This document shows, in pieces, positions 1 to 11,078 of a stretch of 64,000 bases of DNA. Source of the stretch: JAJXWB01 sp047605445 (lineage in GTDB: Bacteria; Pseudomonadota; Alphaproteobacteria; Rhizobiales; Beijerinckiaceae); NCBI GenBank assembly GCA_047605445.1, contig JASGFP010000003.1:1-64000 (forward strand). Direction: 5' to 3'. Positions within the stretch are counted from its first letter, which is position 1; each line of letters starts with the position of its first letter. Under the pieces are notes generated by a model, which ran no database searches, had not been told where the DNA came from, and saw only the letters and a list, made by a program, of their open reading frames with translations. Made by a program: the position numbers and the translations under genes.

Positions 1-648
1 CGGGCCGGGCGCCGCCGGGCGCGGCGCCTCGCGCAGGCGCGGCGTCTTGAGCGAGGGCGTGGTCTCGAGTTCGCTGTCGGCGGCCGCGTCGGCTTTCGTC
101 GCCTCCTCGGCCTTGTCGAGCGCCTCCTCCGCCTTGCGGGCGGCCTTCTCGCCCTCGACCGCTTCGGGCGGACGGAAGGAGAAGGGCTTGGGCGGTGCGG
201 GCGGAACAGGCGCAGGCGGCGGCGCGGCGGGCGCTGCGGGCTTGGGCGGGGCCGCCGGCGTTTTGGGGGCGGCTGGTTTGGGCGCGTCGGGCTTAGGCGC
301 GTCTGACTTGGGCGCGTCGGGCTTGGGCGCGCTGGGCGGCGGGACGGCTGGCTTCGTCGCCGGCGCTTTCTCCGCTTCCGGCGGCTTCGTCTCGGGGTTC
401 TTCTTTTCGGGCGCCTTGGCGAGTTCGGCGGCGGCCTTGCCGGCTAGTTCCGCCTCGATCCGGGCGATCGCCTCATCGAGCGCGTCCGTCTCGCGAGCGA
501 TGTCGGCTTCCGCGATCGGCGGCTGGATCGCCTGCAACTGGCCGACCAGCGCCTTGCGGGCGCGCTCGTAGATCGAGCGGCGCGCGTCCGGACTGGAGTC
601 GGAGAGGCCTCCGACGGCGCGCGACAGAAGTGGATAGTAATCGGCCAT
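1..648 (-). CDS. Proline/alanine-rich hypothetical protein, partial
   Basis: Open frame on the minus strand from an ATG at 648 running off the left edge, 216 codons seen. The N-terminus begins MADYYPLLSRAVGGL and has an alpha-helical, charged stretch to about residue 70. A low-complexity region follows, with repeated APKPDAPK-type units (about residues 85-145, forward coordinates about 240-345), then a second charged helix rich in EKAARKAEEALDKAEEA. It lies 31 bp downstream of purA on the same strand, a neighbourhood I recall for an uncharacterised Rhizobiales family with this N-terminus. No catalytic motif is visible. The function is unknown and the C-terminus lies outside the window. Confidence 0.7.
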   Translation of the reverse strand, partial: MADYYPLLSRAVGGLSDSSPDARRSIYERARKALVGQLQAIQPPIAEADIARETDALDEAIARIEAELAGKAAAELAKAPEKKNPETKPPEAEKAPATKPAVPPPSAPKPDAPKSDAPKPDAPKPAAPKTPAAPPKPAAPAAPPPAPVPPAPPKPFSFRPPEAVEGEKAARKAEEALDKAEEATKADAAADSELETTPSLKTPRLREAPRPAAPGP

Positions 649-679
649 TCGAGCTTAAGACCATCCCCGCCGTATTGCG

Positions 680-1975
<1,296 letters not shown>

Positions 1976-2268
1976 CGTTCCGCGCTTCCTCGCAAATCAA
2001 ACAGGCGCGCAAAAGAAAACCCCGGCGCAAGGGCCGGGGTCCATTGCGGTTGTGCCATAGCGGAAAAACAGGCGACGGGGAAGGGGATTGCGCGATTCGC
2101 GGCGCCCGTGGTCCGATCCTGCCCGCGCCCGAGGCCGCCCAGCCCAGATTTTAGGCGACGGCGCCTGCGCATTGCGCGGCTCTTGTGGGGCCCGCGCTGG
2201 AACCCCATGGTATGGTCCTTGCGTTTAGATCGTCCGGGTCGGACGCATTTTCGGGCGCTGCAGGGCAG

Positions 2269-3702
2269 ATGAGTTTGAGCGACAAGGGTTTCTTCGACGA
2301 GATGGGCGCGAACGAGGCGCCACGCGACGTCTATGCGCGGCTCGCGCGCTGGTTGCAAAACACTCCGCCCGAGATTCTGGCCTCGCGGCGCGCCCAGGCC
2401 GAGCTTCTGTTCCGGCGCATCGGCATCACCTTCGCCGTCTACGGCGACAAGGACGCGGCCGAGCGGCTCATTCCCTTCGACATCATTCCCCGCCTGTTCG
2501 CGCGCAGCGAATGGAGCCGGCTCGAGCAGGGCCTGTTCCAGCGCGTGAAGGCGCTGAACATGTTTCTGACCGACGTCTACGGCAAGCAGGAGATACTGGC
2601 CGCCGGAATCGTCCCGCGCGACCTCGTGCTGCGCAATCCCGGATACCGGCCGGAAATGGCCGGATGGCGCGCGCCGCACGATGTGTGGGTGCATATCGCC
2701 GGCATCGACGTGATCCGCGTCGACGACAACGATTTCTACGTTCTGGAGGACAATGCCCGCACGCCGTCCGGCGTCTCCTACATGCTGGAGAATCGCGAGG
2801 CGATGCTGCGGCTGTTCCCCGATCTGTTCATGGAGCACCGCGTCGCGCCGGTGGACGATTATCCCGACCGCCTGCTGACCTCGCTGCGTTCGGTCGCGCC
2901 GCTTTCGGCGCCTGCCGAGCCGACGGTCGCGGTGCTGACGCCCGGCCAATACAATTCGGCCTATTACGAGCACTCGTTCCTCGCCGACAAGCTCGGCGTC
3001 GAACTTGTCGAAGGCTCCGATCTCTTCGTGCACGACAATGTCGTGTTCATGCGCACGACGACGGGCCCGCAACGCGTGGACGTGATCTACCGGCGCATCG
3101 ACGATGAGTTTCTCGACCCGCTCGCCTTCCGTCCGGACTCGGTGCTCGGCGTGCCTGGCCTCGTCTCGGCCTATCAGGCCGGCAATGTCACGCTCGCCAA
3201 CGCGATCGGCACCGGGGTGTCGGACGACAAGGCGATCTACACCTACATGCCCGAGATCATCCGCTTCTACACGGGCGAGGAGCCGATCCTGAAGAATGTG
3301 CCGACCTGGCGCTGCCGCGAGGACGAGGCGCTGGCCTATGTGCTCGATCACCTGCCCGAGCTCGTGGTGAAGGAAGTGAACGGCTCGGGCGGCTACGGCA
3401 TGCTGGTCGGCCCGCATGCGAGCAAGACTGCGATCGCGGAATTCCGCACGAAGCTGAAGCAGGATCCTTCCAATTTCATCGCGCAGCCGACGCTGTCGCT
3501 GTCGACCTGTCCGGTCGCGGTCGAATCCGGCGTCGCGCCGCGCCACGTCGATCTAAGGCCCTTCGTGCTCTCGGGCGCCAACGGCATGGTGAGCCTGACG
3601 CCGGGCGGGCTGACGCGCGTAGCGATGAAGGAAGGTTCGCTGGTGGTGAATTCCAGCCAGGGCGGCGGCACGAAAGACACATGGGTGATCGACGATGCGT
3701 GA
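2269..3702 (+). CDS. Circularly permuted type 2 ATP-grasp protein
   Basis: 477 residues from the ATG at 2269; an upstream ATG in frame (2185) would add 28 residues with no family resemblance. The product matches the DUF404/DUF407 ATP-grasp family: GITFAVYGDKDAAERLIPFDIIPR, the ATP-site region VLEDNARTPSGVSYMLENR, and VVKEVNGSGGYGML near the C-terminus. Members are thought to ligate an amino-acid or peptide substrate in an uncharacterised pathway. The alpha-E gene (3889) and a transglutaminase-like gene (4852) follow on the same strand, the standard order for this cassette. The true substrate is unknown. Confidence 0.88.
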   Translation: MSLSDKGFFDEMGANEAPRDVYARLARWLQNTPPEILASRRAQAELLFRRIGITFAVYGDKDAAERLIPFDIIPRLFARSEWSRLEQGLFQRVKALNMFLTDVYGKQEILAAGIVPRDLVLRNPGYRPEMAGWRAPHDVWVHIAGIDVIRVDDNDFYVLEDNARTPSGVSYMLENREAMLRLFPDLFMEHRVAPVDDYPDRLLTSLRSVAPLSAPAEPTVAVLTPGQYNSAYYEHSFLADKLGVELVEGSDLFVHDNVVFMRTTTGPQRVDVIYRRIDDEFLDPLAFRPDSVLGVPGLVSAYQAGNVTLANAIGTGVSDDKAIYTYMPEIIRFYTGEEPILKNVPTWRCREDEALAYVLDHLPELVVKEVNGSGGYGMLVGPHASKTAIAEFRTKLKQDPSNFIAQPTLSLSTCPVAVESGVAPRHVDLRPFVLSGANGMVSLTPGGLTRVAMKEGSLVVNSSQGGGTKDTWVIDDA

Positions 3703-3732
3703 GGCGATTGCTCGAAGCGTTTGCGACGTCGC

Positions 3733-3842
3733 TTCCCCTCCCCCTTGCGGGGAGAGGTCCGGGATGGGGGTTGGCCGGGCGAAATCTCGCGATATCCGTG
3801 GCGCAGCTACCCCCACGCGGCCTTCCCCGCAAGGGGGAGGGC
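3733..3842. repeat. Dispersed intergenic palindromic element (CCTCCCC...GGGGGAGG type)
   Basis: Outer arms are inverted (CCCCTCCCCCTTGCGGGGAG near 3735, CCTTCCCCGCAAGGGGGAGG at 3822-3841) around a centre containing ATCTCGCGATAT. Related elements are seen at about 11,804, 28,868, 34,128 and 40,352, with shorter relatives near 16,871 and 23,748. It separates the ATP-grasp and alpha-E genes. It resembles a REP/BIME-like family; no terminator T-tract follows. Confidence 0.7.
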
Positions 3843-3888
3843 AGCGGACCGGTCACCTATCCCTCGTGTCCTTTTCGAGACGTTCCTG

Positions 3889-4848
3889 ATGCTCGCGCGC
3901 ACCGCAGACAATCTCTACTGGTTCGCGCGCTACGTGGAGCGCGCCGATCATGTCGCGCGCATCATCGAGGCGACATCGCGGCTGGCCGCACTGCCGCGCG
4001 CCTATGGCGGCGCGACGTCGGAATGGGAGAGCGCTCTCATTTCATCCGGCGTCATCGAGCGGTTCAACGAGACTGGCCGCGAGATCAACGAGGCCAACGC
4101 CATCGCCTTTCTCGTGGTTGATCCGGAAAACCCTTCGTCGATCCATTGCTGCATGGAGGCCGCGCGCCGCAACGCGCGCGCCGTGCGCACGGCGCTCACG
4201 ATCGAGACGTGGGAGGCGGTCAACGCCGCCTGGCTCGAACTGGTGCGCTACGAGCGCGAGCGCGCGAAAGGCAAGGGACTCGAACGCGACGATCTCGGCC
4301 GGTTTCTCGCGCTGGTGAAGAAAATGGCGCTCGACGTCGACGGCTCGGCCTATCGCATGATGCTGCGCAACGAGGGATTCTATTTCATGCGCCTCGGCCA
4401 TTTCGTCGAACGCGCGGACAATACGGCGCGGTTGCTCGACGTGAAATATCATGTGCTGCTGCCCGACAGTGAAACGGTCGGCGGCTCGCTCGACTATTTC
4501 CAATGGTCGGCCATTCTGCGCGCCGTGTCGGCGAATACCGCGTATCATTGGGTCTACCGTCAGAGCGTGAAGCCGTGGCTCGTCGCCGACCTGCTCATCC
4601 TCAAGTCCGACATGCCGCGCTCGCTGACCGCGTGCTACGAGAACATCGTGCGCTGGCTCGATCTTCTCGCGCGCGACTACGGCCGGCAAGGCAAGGCGCA
4701 GCGCCACGCGCACGCGATTCTGACCAAGTTGCAGGCCTCCGATCTCAAGTCGATCTTCCAGAGCGGTCTGCACGAGTTCATCGAAGGCTTCATCGCCGAC
4801 AACGACACGCTCGACATGGTCATGGCGGAGCAGTATCTGGTTCATTGA
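3889..4848 (+). CDS. Alpha-E domain protein (DUF403)
   Basis: 319 residues from the ATG at 3889, which starts at the conserved MLARTADNLYWFARYVERADHVARI terminus; the open frame extends upstream only through the repeat element. The protein is all-helical with the family motifs GFYFMRLGHFVERADNTARLLDVKYH and DYFQWSAILRAVSA. Alpha-E proteins almost always travel with a circularly permuted ATP-grasp and a transglutaminase-like protein, as here: the ATP-grasp gene is upstream and the transglutaminase-like gene starts 3 bp after the stop. A scaffold or partner role in peptide ligation is inferred from that conserved linkage only. Confidence 0.9.
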   Translation: MLARTADNLYWFARYVERADHVARIIEATSRLAALPRAYGGATSEWESALISSGVIERFNETGREINEANAIAFLVVDPENPSSIHCCMEAARRNARAVRTALTIETWEAVNAAWLELVRYERERAKGKGLERDDLGRFLALVKKMALDVDGSAYRMMLRNEGFYFMRLGHFVERADNTARLLDVKYHVLLPDSETVGGSLDYFQWSAILRAVSANTAYHWVYRQSVKPWLVADLLILKSDMPRSLTACYENIVRWLDLLARDYGRQGKAQRHAHAILTKLQASDLKSIFQSGLHEFIEGFIADNDTLDMVMAEQYLVH

Positions 4849-4851
4849 GTC

Positions 4852-5682
4852 ATGAGAATTTCAGTTCGCCATACAATCGTGCAGGAATTCACGCCGCCCG
4901 CGCGCTCCGTGATCCAGCTTATGCGGCTCAGGCCCCGCGCCTGCGAGAGCCAGCAGATTTCCTTCTGGTCGATCGACAGCGACGTCGATTGTCAGGTGCG
5001 CGAGCAGCAGGACGCTTTCGGCAATTTGGTGCAGACGCTGGACGCTGGCGGGCCGATCGAAAAACTGACTGTGACCGCGCGCGGCGATGTCGATACGTTC
5101 GACACGGCGGGCGTCCTGCGCGGACAGCGGGAACGCTTTGCGCCCGACGTCTATCTGCGCGACACCGACCTGACGGAAGCTGATCCCGCCCTGCGCAAGT
5201 TTGCACGCGAGGCGGTGAAGGGCGCCAAGACCGCGCTCGACTGGCCACATTTCCTGATGCGCGCGGTTCACGAGACTATCGCTTTCGAAGCCCACGCACG
5301 CGATCCAGCCTCAGCCAAAGACGTGTTCAAGGCGAAGACAGGCGCGAGCTGCGAACTCGCGCATGTCTTCATCGCCGCCGCGCGTGCGGTCGGCGTGCCG
5401 GCGCGCTTCGTCAGCGGCTATCTCGCCAGCGAATCGGACGGAGCCGAGCGCGCTGACGCCAGCGACCTGCGCGGCTGGGCCGAGGCCTTCGTGGAAGGGC
5501 TCGGCTGGATCGGCTTCGATCCGTCCATCTGCCTGTGCATGCACGACGGCCACGTGCGCCTGGCGTGCGCGCTCGACTGGCTCGGCGCGGCGCCGTTGCG
5601 CGTCTCGCCGCTCCTGAGCGCGACGCGCAGCGTCGACGCCCGCGCCTCGATCGTGCAAGGACAGGCGCAGCGCCAGTCGTGA
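4852..5682 (+). CDS. Transglutaminase-like protein with degenerate catalytic residues
   Basis: 276 residues, beginning 3 bp after the alpha-E stop. The N-terminal domain (about 1-80) is the bacterial transglutaminase-like N-terminal fold and the core is at about 110-260. In relatives the core reads GVCQDFAHVFIAAAR and AGHAWAEAYV. Here the corresponding segments read GASCELAHVFIAAAR and SDLRGWAEAFV. The catalytic Cys position is therefore Ser166, with a Cys one residue later at 167, and the catalytic His position is Arg207. Only the Asp of GFDP (about 223) is kept. The fold is clear but activity as a Cys-His-Asp enzyme is doubtful. It may be a non-catalytic partner of the ATP-grasp/alpha-E pair. 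Confidence 0.85.
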   Translation: MRISVRHTIVQEFTPPARSVIQLMRLRPRACESQQISFWSIDSDVDCQVREQQDAFGNLVQTLDAGGPIEKLTVTARGDVDTFDTAGVLRGQRERFAPDVYLRDTDLTEADPALRKFAREAVKGAKTALDWPHFLMRAVHETIAFEAHARDPASAKDVFKAKTGASCELAHVFIAAARAVGVPARFVSGYLASESDGAERADASDLRGWAEAFVEGLGWIGFDPSICLCMHDGHVRLACALDWLGAAPLRVSPLLSATRSVDARASIVQGQAQRQS

Positions 5683-5736
5683 CGCGCTTGTCCCGCGGCG
5701 ATTGATTTTCGTTCGCACGCCTCCCATCGTGGCGCT

Positions 5737-7320
5737 ATGGAAACGCCAACATTTTCCAAAGCCGCCGTAGCCGCGCCCCATATCGACGCCGCGCGCGCGG
5801 GCAAATCCATACTCGCCGAGGGCGGCAATGCGATCGAGGCCATGCTCGCCATGGCCGCAACCATCGCCGTCGTCTATCCGCATATGAACGGCATAGGCGG
5901 CGATGGGTTCTGGACGATCCGCGACGCGAAAGGCCGCGTCCGTGTGATCGAGGCCTGCGGCTTCGCCGGGGCGAAGGCGACGATCGCCTCCTACCGCCAC
6001 GCCGGCCACGACATCATTCCGCGGCGCGGGCCGCTCGCCGCCTTGACATTGCCCGGCGCCGTCGGCGGCTGGCTACTCGCGCATGAACTCGCGAAATCTC
6101 TGGGCGGCAGACTGACGCCGCGCGCTCTGCTGCACGATGCGGTCGAGAAGGCGCGCGGCTATGCGCAATCGAAATCGGAGGCTCGCTACAAGCACCGCGA
6201 AGCCGAGCAACTCTATGCCGCGCCGGGCTTCGCGCAGACGTTCTTCGCCGACGACAAAATTCCCGCCGCCGGCGAAGCGCGGCGCAATGCGAAGCTCGGC
6301 GATACGCTGGCGCATCTTGCCGATGCAGGCTTCGCCGATTTCTATCGCGGCGACGTCGCGCGCGAGATCGCCGCGGATCTCGGGCGCATCGGCGCGCCGG
6401 TCGTGCGCGACGATCTTGCGCGCTACAACGCCGTGCTGCGCGATCCGTTGCGGCTCGACCTACCGGGGCGTGCGCTCGTCAACACGCCGCCGCCGACGGT
6501 CGGATTGATTTCGCTCGTCACGCTCGGCGTGTTCGAGCGCCTCGGCGTGAAGCGCGCGGAGACGTTCGAGCATATTCACGGCCTGGTGGAAGCATCCAAG
6601 CGTGCGCTGGCCTTGCGCGACGCAGCCTGCGTCGATTTCGATATGCGCAGGCCCGATCCCGCCTCCTTCCTGTCGTCAAAATTTATCGACCGCGAAGCGG
6701 CCAGAATAGATATGAACCGCGCAGCGCCCTGGCCGCTGCCGCCGGAAGAGGGCGACACGGTCTGGATGGGCGCGATCGACGCCGGCGGGCTCGCCGTCTC
6801 CTATATCCAGTCGCTGTTCTGGGAATATGGATCTGGCTGCGTGCTGCCGGAGACGGGCGTTCTTCTGCAGAACCGCGGCGTGTCCTTCTCGCTCGAGGCC
6901 GCCCATCCCAACGCGCTCGCGCCGGGCAAGCGGCCGATGCACACGCTCAACGCGCCGCTTGCCGCATTCGCAGACGGGCGCGTGATGAGCTACGGCTCGA
7001 TGGGCGGCGACGGGCAGCCGCAATTCCAGGCGCAGATCTTCTCACGTTACATGTTCGGCGAAGGCGCAGCGGGCGCGATCGACGCGCCGCGATTCCGGTT
7101 CGACAAGCGCTGGGGCGCGCCGCGCGCGACGCTCAAACTCGAGACGCGTTTCGATCCGTCCGTCGTGGCGCGACTGGAACGCGCGGGGCACGAAATAGAG
7201 ATGACCGCCGACAGCTACGGCGACCAGTTCGGCCATGCGGGGATGCTGGTGCGCCATCGCGACGGAAGGGTCGAGGCAGCGCACGATCCGCGTAGCGACG
7301 GCGGCGCGGAGGGGATTTGA
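5737..7320 (+). CDS. Gamma-glutamyltransferase-like N-terminal nucleophile hydrolase
   Basis: 527 residues. It shows the GGT family N-terminal pattern AAPHIDAARAGKSILAEGGNAIEAMLAMAA and NGIGGDGFWTI, the autocleavage site around EEGDTVWMGAIDAGGLAVSYIQS (the Thr of DTVWM is the expected nucleophile), and GSMGGDGQPQFQAQ near the C-terminus. No signal peptide is visible, so it may be cytosolic, unlike the classical periplasmic Ggt. It follows the ATP-grasp/alpha-E/transglutaminase-like cassette by 54 bp, suggesting action on a gamma-glutamyl or peptide product. A 13-bp tandem duplication (GATTTGACCTGGC, about 7314-7340) covers the stop codon. Confidence 0.85.
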   Translation: METPTFSKAAVAAPHIDAARAGKSILAEGGNAIEAMLAMAATIAVVYPHMNGIGGDGFWTIRDAKGRVRVIEACGFAGAKATIASYRHAGHDIIPRRGPLAALTLPGAVGGWLLAHELAKSLGGRLTPRALLHDAVEKARGYAQSKSEARYKHREAEQLYAAPGFAQTFFADDKIPAAGEARRNAKLGDTLAHLADAGFADFYRGDVAREIAADLGRIGAPVVRDDLARYNAVLRDPLRLDLPGRALVNTPPPTVGLISLVTLGVFERLGVKRAETFEHIHGLVEASKRALALRDAACVDFDMRRPDPASFLSSKFIDREAARIDMNRAAPWPLPPEEGDTVWMGAIDAGGLAVSYIQSLFWEYGSGCVLPETGVLLQNRGVSFSLEAAHPNALAPGKRPMHTLNAPLAAFADGRVMSYGSMGGDGQPQFQAQIFSRYMFGEGAAGAIDAPRFRFDKRWGAPRATLKLETRFDPSVVARLERAGHEIEMTADSYGDQFGHAGMLVRHRDGRVEAAHDPRSDGGAEGI

Positions 7321-7378
7321 CCTGGCGATTTGACCTGGCGCGGATGGCCGGGGCGAGCCTGGCCAAGACGCGTGAATG

Positions 7379-10300
7379 CTATTCCGCCGCCACCGGCAGC
7401 GGGGTCTGCGGCGTGCGGAATTTGGCGAGCAGCTTCGCTTCTTCGGCCTTTGCTTTGGCGATGTGGCTGTCCTTCACGTGACCATAGCCGCGGATCTTTT
7501 CCGGGATGGAGGCGAGTTGCACGGCCAGCGGATGCGACGTCTCGCTCATGCCGGCTTCGAGTTCGTCGAGCAGCTTTTCGTAATCGGCGAGCAATTGGCG
7601 CTCCTGCCTGCGCTCGGCCGTCTTGCCGAAAATGTCGAAGGCGCCGCCGCGCAGGAATTTCAGTCCCGCCAGCACGCGATAGGCGCTCATCATCCACGGC
7701 CCGAAGGTCGTCTTGATCGCGACGCCGTTCGAATCCTTGCGGCCGAGGATCGGCGGCGCGAGATGAAATTCGAGCTTGCCGACATTCTCGAAAGCGGCGT
7801 CGAGCTGACGCCTGAACGAGCCATCGGTGTAGAGACGGGCGACCTCGTATTCGTCCTTGATCGCCATCAGCTTGAACAGATAGCGCGCGACGGCGGCCGC
7901 ATAATCGGTCTTGCCGGGCGTCTTTGCATGTTCGGCGGCCATCGCGCGCTCGACGCGCATCTTGTAGCGCGCCGCATAATCGGCGTTCTGGTAGGCGGTG
8001 AGGAATTTCACGCGCCGTGCGATGGTTTCGTCGAGCGATTTCGACAATTCGCGGGATTCCGTCGGCTTCAGCAGCGGCGCCACGAAAGCCTCGAAACCCT
8101 TCGGATCGCTGGCGGCGCGGCGGCCCCAGTGAAAGGCTTCGGTGTTCATCGCGATCGCTTCGCCGTTGAGGCGAATGGCTTCGAGAATGGACGCCTCGCT
8201 CAGCGGCACGAAGCCGCGCTGCCAGGCGAAGCCCAGCATGAACATGTTGGCGCCGATTGAATTGCCGAGCAGCGCGGTCGCCGCCGCCGAGGCGTCGACG
8301 AAGCCGTAGTTTTCGCTGGCCGCATCGCGGATCGCCGCCTTCACGCGCTCGCCGGGCAGCGAGAAATCGGCGATGCGTGTGATTTCGCCGGGGTAGACTT
8401 CCGCCGAATTCACGAAGACGCCGGTCTGGCCCTTCTCGATCGCCGACAGAACCTTCTTGGTGCCGGCGACGACGAGATCGCACCCCAACGCAAGATCGGC
8501 CTCGCCCGCGGCCACGCGGATCGCGTGCACGTCCTCGGGCCGGTTGGCGATCTTGACGTGACAGTAGACGGCGCCGCCCTTCTGCGCGAGGCCGGCCATG
8601 TCGATGACGCCGACGCCCTTGCCTTCGAGATGCGCGGCCATGCCGAGGATGGCCGAGATCGTCACCACGCCGGTGCCGCCGACGCCGGAGATGAGGATCG
8701 AATAGGGCTGCGCGCCAATCGTCGGCAGCTTCGGCGCGGCGGGCGTCGAGAGCGCGGTCGAGGATTGCATGTCTCGCGCCTTCGCCTTGCGCGGCGTCGC
8801 GCCGTGCACGGTCACGAAGGACGGACAGAATCCGTTGACGCAGGAAAAGTCCTTGTTGCACGAGGACTGGTCGATTTTTCGCTTGCGGCCGAACTCCGTC
8901 TCCAAAGGCTGCACGGAAACGCAGTTCGATTTCACGCCGCAATCGCCGCAGCCCTCGCACACCAATTCGTTGATGATGACGCGCTTGTCGGGATCGGGGA
9001 ACGTGCCGCGCTTGCGGCGGCGGCGCTTTTCGGCCGCGCAGGTCTGGTCGTAGAGCAGCACGGTCACGCCGTCGATGGCGGCAAGCTCGCGCTGCACGTC
9101 GTCGAGTTCCTCGCGCGGACGGATCGTCATGCTGGCCGGCCAGTGCATGCCGGCGGGATATTTGTAAGGCTCGTCGGTGACGAGGATGATCTTGCGCACG
9201 CCTTCGGCGGCGACCTGCCGCGCGATCATGTCGACGGTGAGGCCGCCCTCGTGGCGCTGGCCGCCGGTCATGGCGACGGCGTCGTTGAACAGAATTTTGT
9301 AAGTGATGTTGGTCTTGCTATCGACCGCCCAGCGCAGCGCCAGCACGCCGGAATGGTTGTAGGTGCCGTCGCCGAGATTCTGGAAGACGTGCTTGCGATT
9401 GGAGAAGGGGGCCTCGCCGATCCAGTTCGCGCCCTCGCCGCCCATATGGGTGAAACCCTCGGTCGAACGGTCCATCCATTGCGCCATGAAATGGCAGCCG
9501 ATGCCGGCATAGGCGCGCATGCCTTCGGGCACCCGCGTCGAGGTGTTGTGCGGGCAGCCCGAGCAGAAATAGGGAATGCGGAAGGACGCGTCCTTCGTTT
9601 CCGCCAGCATGGCCTGCGCCTGCTGCAGCGAGCGCAGCTTCTGTTCGACCTTGGGGTCGGCCTTGAAGCGCAGGATGCGTTCGGCGATGGCGATGGCGAT
9701 CTCGTTGGTGTCGAGCGCGCCCTTGACCGGAAACAGCCAGTTGTTGCGCTCGTCCTTCTTACCGACGACGATGGGCTGGTTCGGCGAGCCGAACAATTCC
9801 TCGCGCACCTGCACTTCGATCAGCGAACGCTTCTCCTCGACAACGATGATCATGTCGAGGCCTTCGGCGAAGTCCTTCAGGCCCTGCGGATCGATCGGCC
9901 AGACGCAGCCGAGCTTGTAGAGGCGCACGCCGAGATCGTTGGCCTTGACTTCGTCGATGCCGAGATCGTCGAAGGCCTGGCGCACGTCGAGATAGGATTT
10001 ACCCGAGGTAATGATGCCGATCTTCGCGTCCGGCCCGCCCGAGGTTACGATGCGGTTGACCTTGTTGGCGCGCAGAAAGGCGAGAATAGCGTCGCGCTTG
10101 TATTCCTGCAGGCGCGCTTCCTGATCGAGAATGCCGTCGCGCGGACGGATCGACAGGCCGCCGAGCGGCATTTTGTAGTCGGTCGGCGTGACGATCTCGA
10201 CGCGGTCGAGCGAACCGTCGACGGAGGAGGTCGATTCGATCGTGTCCTTGAGACACTTGATGCCCACCCACACGCTCGCATAGCGCGAGAGCGCGAAACC

Positions 10301-10888
10301 GTAGGTTCCGTAATCGAGAATTTCCTGCACGCCGGCCGGCGCCAGGATCGGCATCATCACGTCGACGAGATGGAAGTCGGACTGATGCGCTGTCGTGGAG
10401 GATTCGGCGGTGTGGTCGTCGCCCATCAGCACGAGCGCGCCGCCGTTCTTCGACGTGCCCGCGAGATTGGCGTGGCGGAAGACGTCGCCGGAGCGGTCGA
10501 CGCCCGGTCCCTTGCCATACCAGATGCAGAAGACGCCGTCGTATTTGCCTTCGCCGCGCATCTCCGCCTGCTGCGCGCCCCAGACGGCGGTGGCGGCGAG
10601 GTCTTCGTTGAGGCCGGGCTGAAAGAGGATGTCGTTCTGGTCGAACAGTTTCTTGGCCGAATGCATCTGCATGTCGACCGAGCCGAGCGGCGAGCCGCGA
10701 TAGCCGGTGATGAAACCCGCCGTATTGAGGCCTGCGCGGCGGTCGCGCTCCTTTTGCATCAGCAGCAGGCGCACGATCGCCTGCGTGCCGGTGGAGAACA
10801 CGCGCTGTTTGGTCAGATCGAATTTGTCGTCGAGAGAGACGGCCGCAGCGGCGGTCTGGTCGGCGCGGCCTTCGAGGGGTTCGGCCAT
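7379..10888 (-). CDS. Fused indolepyruvate ferredoxin oxidoreductase
   Basis: 1,169 residues from the ATG at 10888, which has GGAGGAAG just upstream; a further in-frame ATG at 10933 lacks this. This is the aerobic-type fusion of the IorA-like (TPP-binding) and IorB-like (gamma) parts, which oxidise aryl-pyruvates to aryl-acyl-CoA. Visible motifs are FITGYRGSPLGSVDMQM and FCIWYGKGPGVDRSGD in the N-terminal half, CSGCPHNTSTRVPEG (about residue 445), an iron-sulphur motif CEGCGDCGVKSNC (about 643), and the gamma-domain start ILISGVGGTGVVTISAIL. It stands alone on its strand. A role in aromatic amino acid breakdown is inferred from the family. Confidence 0.92.
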   Translation of the reverse strand: MAEPLEGRADQTAAAAVSLDDKFDLTKQRVFSTGTQAIVRLLLMQKERDRRAGLNTAGFITGYRGSPLGSVDMQMHSAKKLFDQNDILFQPGLNEDLAATAVWGAQQAEMRGEGKYDGVFCIWYGKGPGVDRSGDVFRHANLAGTSKNGGALVLMGDDHTAESSTTAHQSDFHLVDVMMPILAPAGVQEILDYGTYGFALSRYASVWVGIKCLKDTIESTSSVDGSLDRVEIVTPTDYKMPLGGLSIRPRDGILDQEARLQEYKRDAILAFLRANKVNRIVTSGGPDAKIGIITSGKSYLDVRQAFDDLGIDEVKANDLGVRLYKLGCVWPIDPQGLKDFAEGLDMIIVVEEKRSLIEVQVREELFGSPNQPIVVGKKDERNNWLFPVKGALDTNEIAIAIAERILRFKADPKVEQKLRSLQQAQAMLAETKDASFRIPYFCSGCPHNTSTRVPEGMRAYAGIGCHFMAQWMDRSTEGFTHMGGEGANWIGEAPFSNRKHVFQNLGDGTYNHSGVLALRWAVDSKTNITYKILFNDAVAMTGGQRHEGGLTVDMIARQVAAEGVRKIILVTDEPYKYPAGMHWPASMTIRPREELDDVQRELAAIDGVTVLLYDQTCAAEKRRRRKRGTFPDPDKRVIINELVCEGCGDCGVKSNCVSVQPLETEFGRKRKIDQSSCNKDFSCVNGFCPSFVTVHGATPRKAKARDMQSSTALSTPAAPKLPTIGAQPYSILISGVGGTGVVTISAILGMAAHLEGKGVGVIDMAGLAQKGGAVYCHVKIANRPEDVHAIRVAAGEADLALGCDLVVAGTKKVLSAIEKGQTGVFVNSAEVYPGEITRIADFSLPGERVKAAIRDAASENYGFVDASAAATALLGNSIGANMFMLGFAWQRGFVPLSEASILEAIRLNGEAIAMNTEAFHWGRRAASDPKGFEAFVAPLLKPTESRELSKSLDETIARRVKFLTAYQNADYAARYKMRVERAMAAEHAKTPGKTDYAAAVARYLFKLMAIKDEYEVARLYTDGSFRRQLDAAFENVGKLEFHLAPPILGRKDSNGVAIKTTFGPWMMSAYRVLAGLKFLRGGAFDIFGKTAERRQERQLLADYEKLLDELEAGMSETSHPLAVQLASIPEKIRGYGHVKDSHIAKAKAEEAKLLAKFRTPQTPLPVAAE

Positions 10889-11078
10889 CGTGCTTCCTCC
10901 GGGCCGGCGGACCGGCCGATTGCTGTCAGGCATGTTAGCCTGTTTCCGACTTTAGAATATGGCAACAATACTGACCAATCAAGATGCCCGTTCCAAATTC
11001 CGCCGTCTTCGCAAGGCATCGGAATCAGCAAAGCGGGCCTACAATCGGCGCCGCCGATTCTGCGATCGAACGAGCGAC

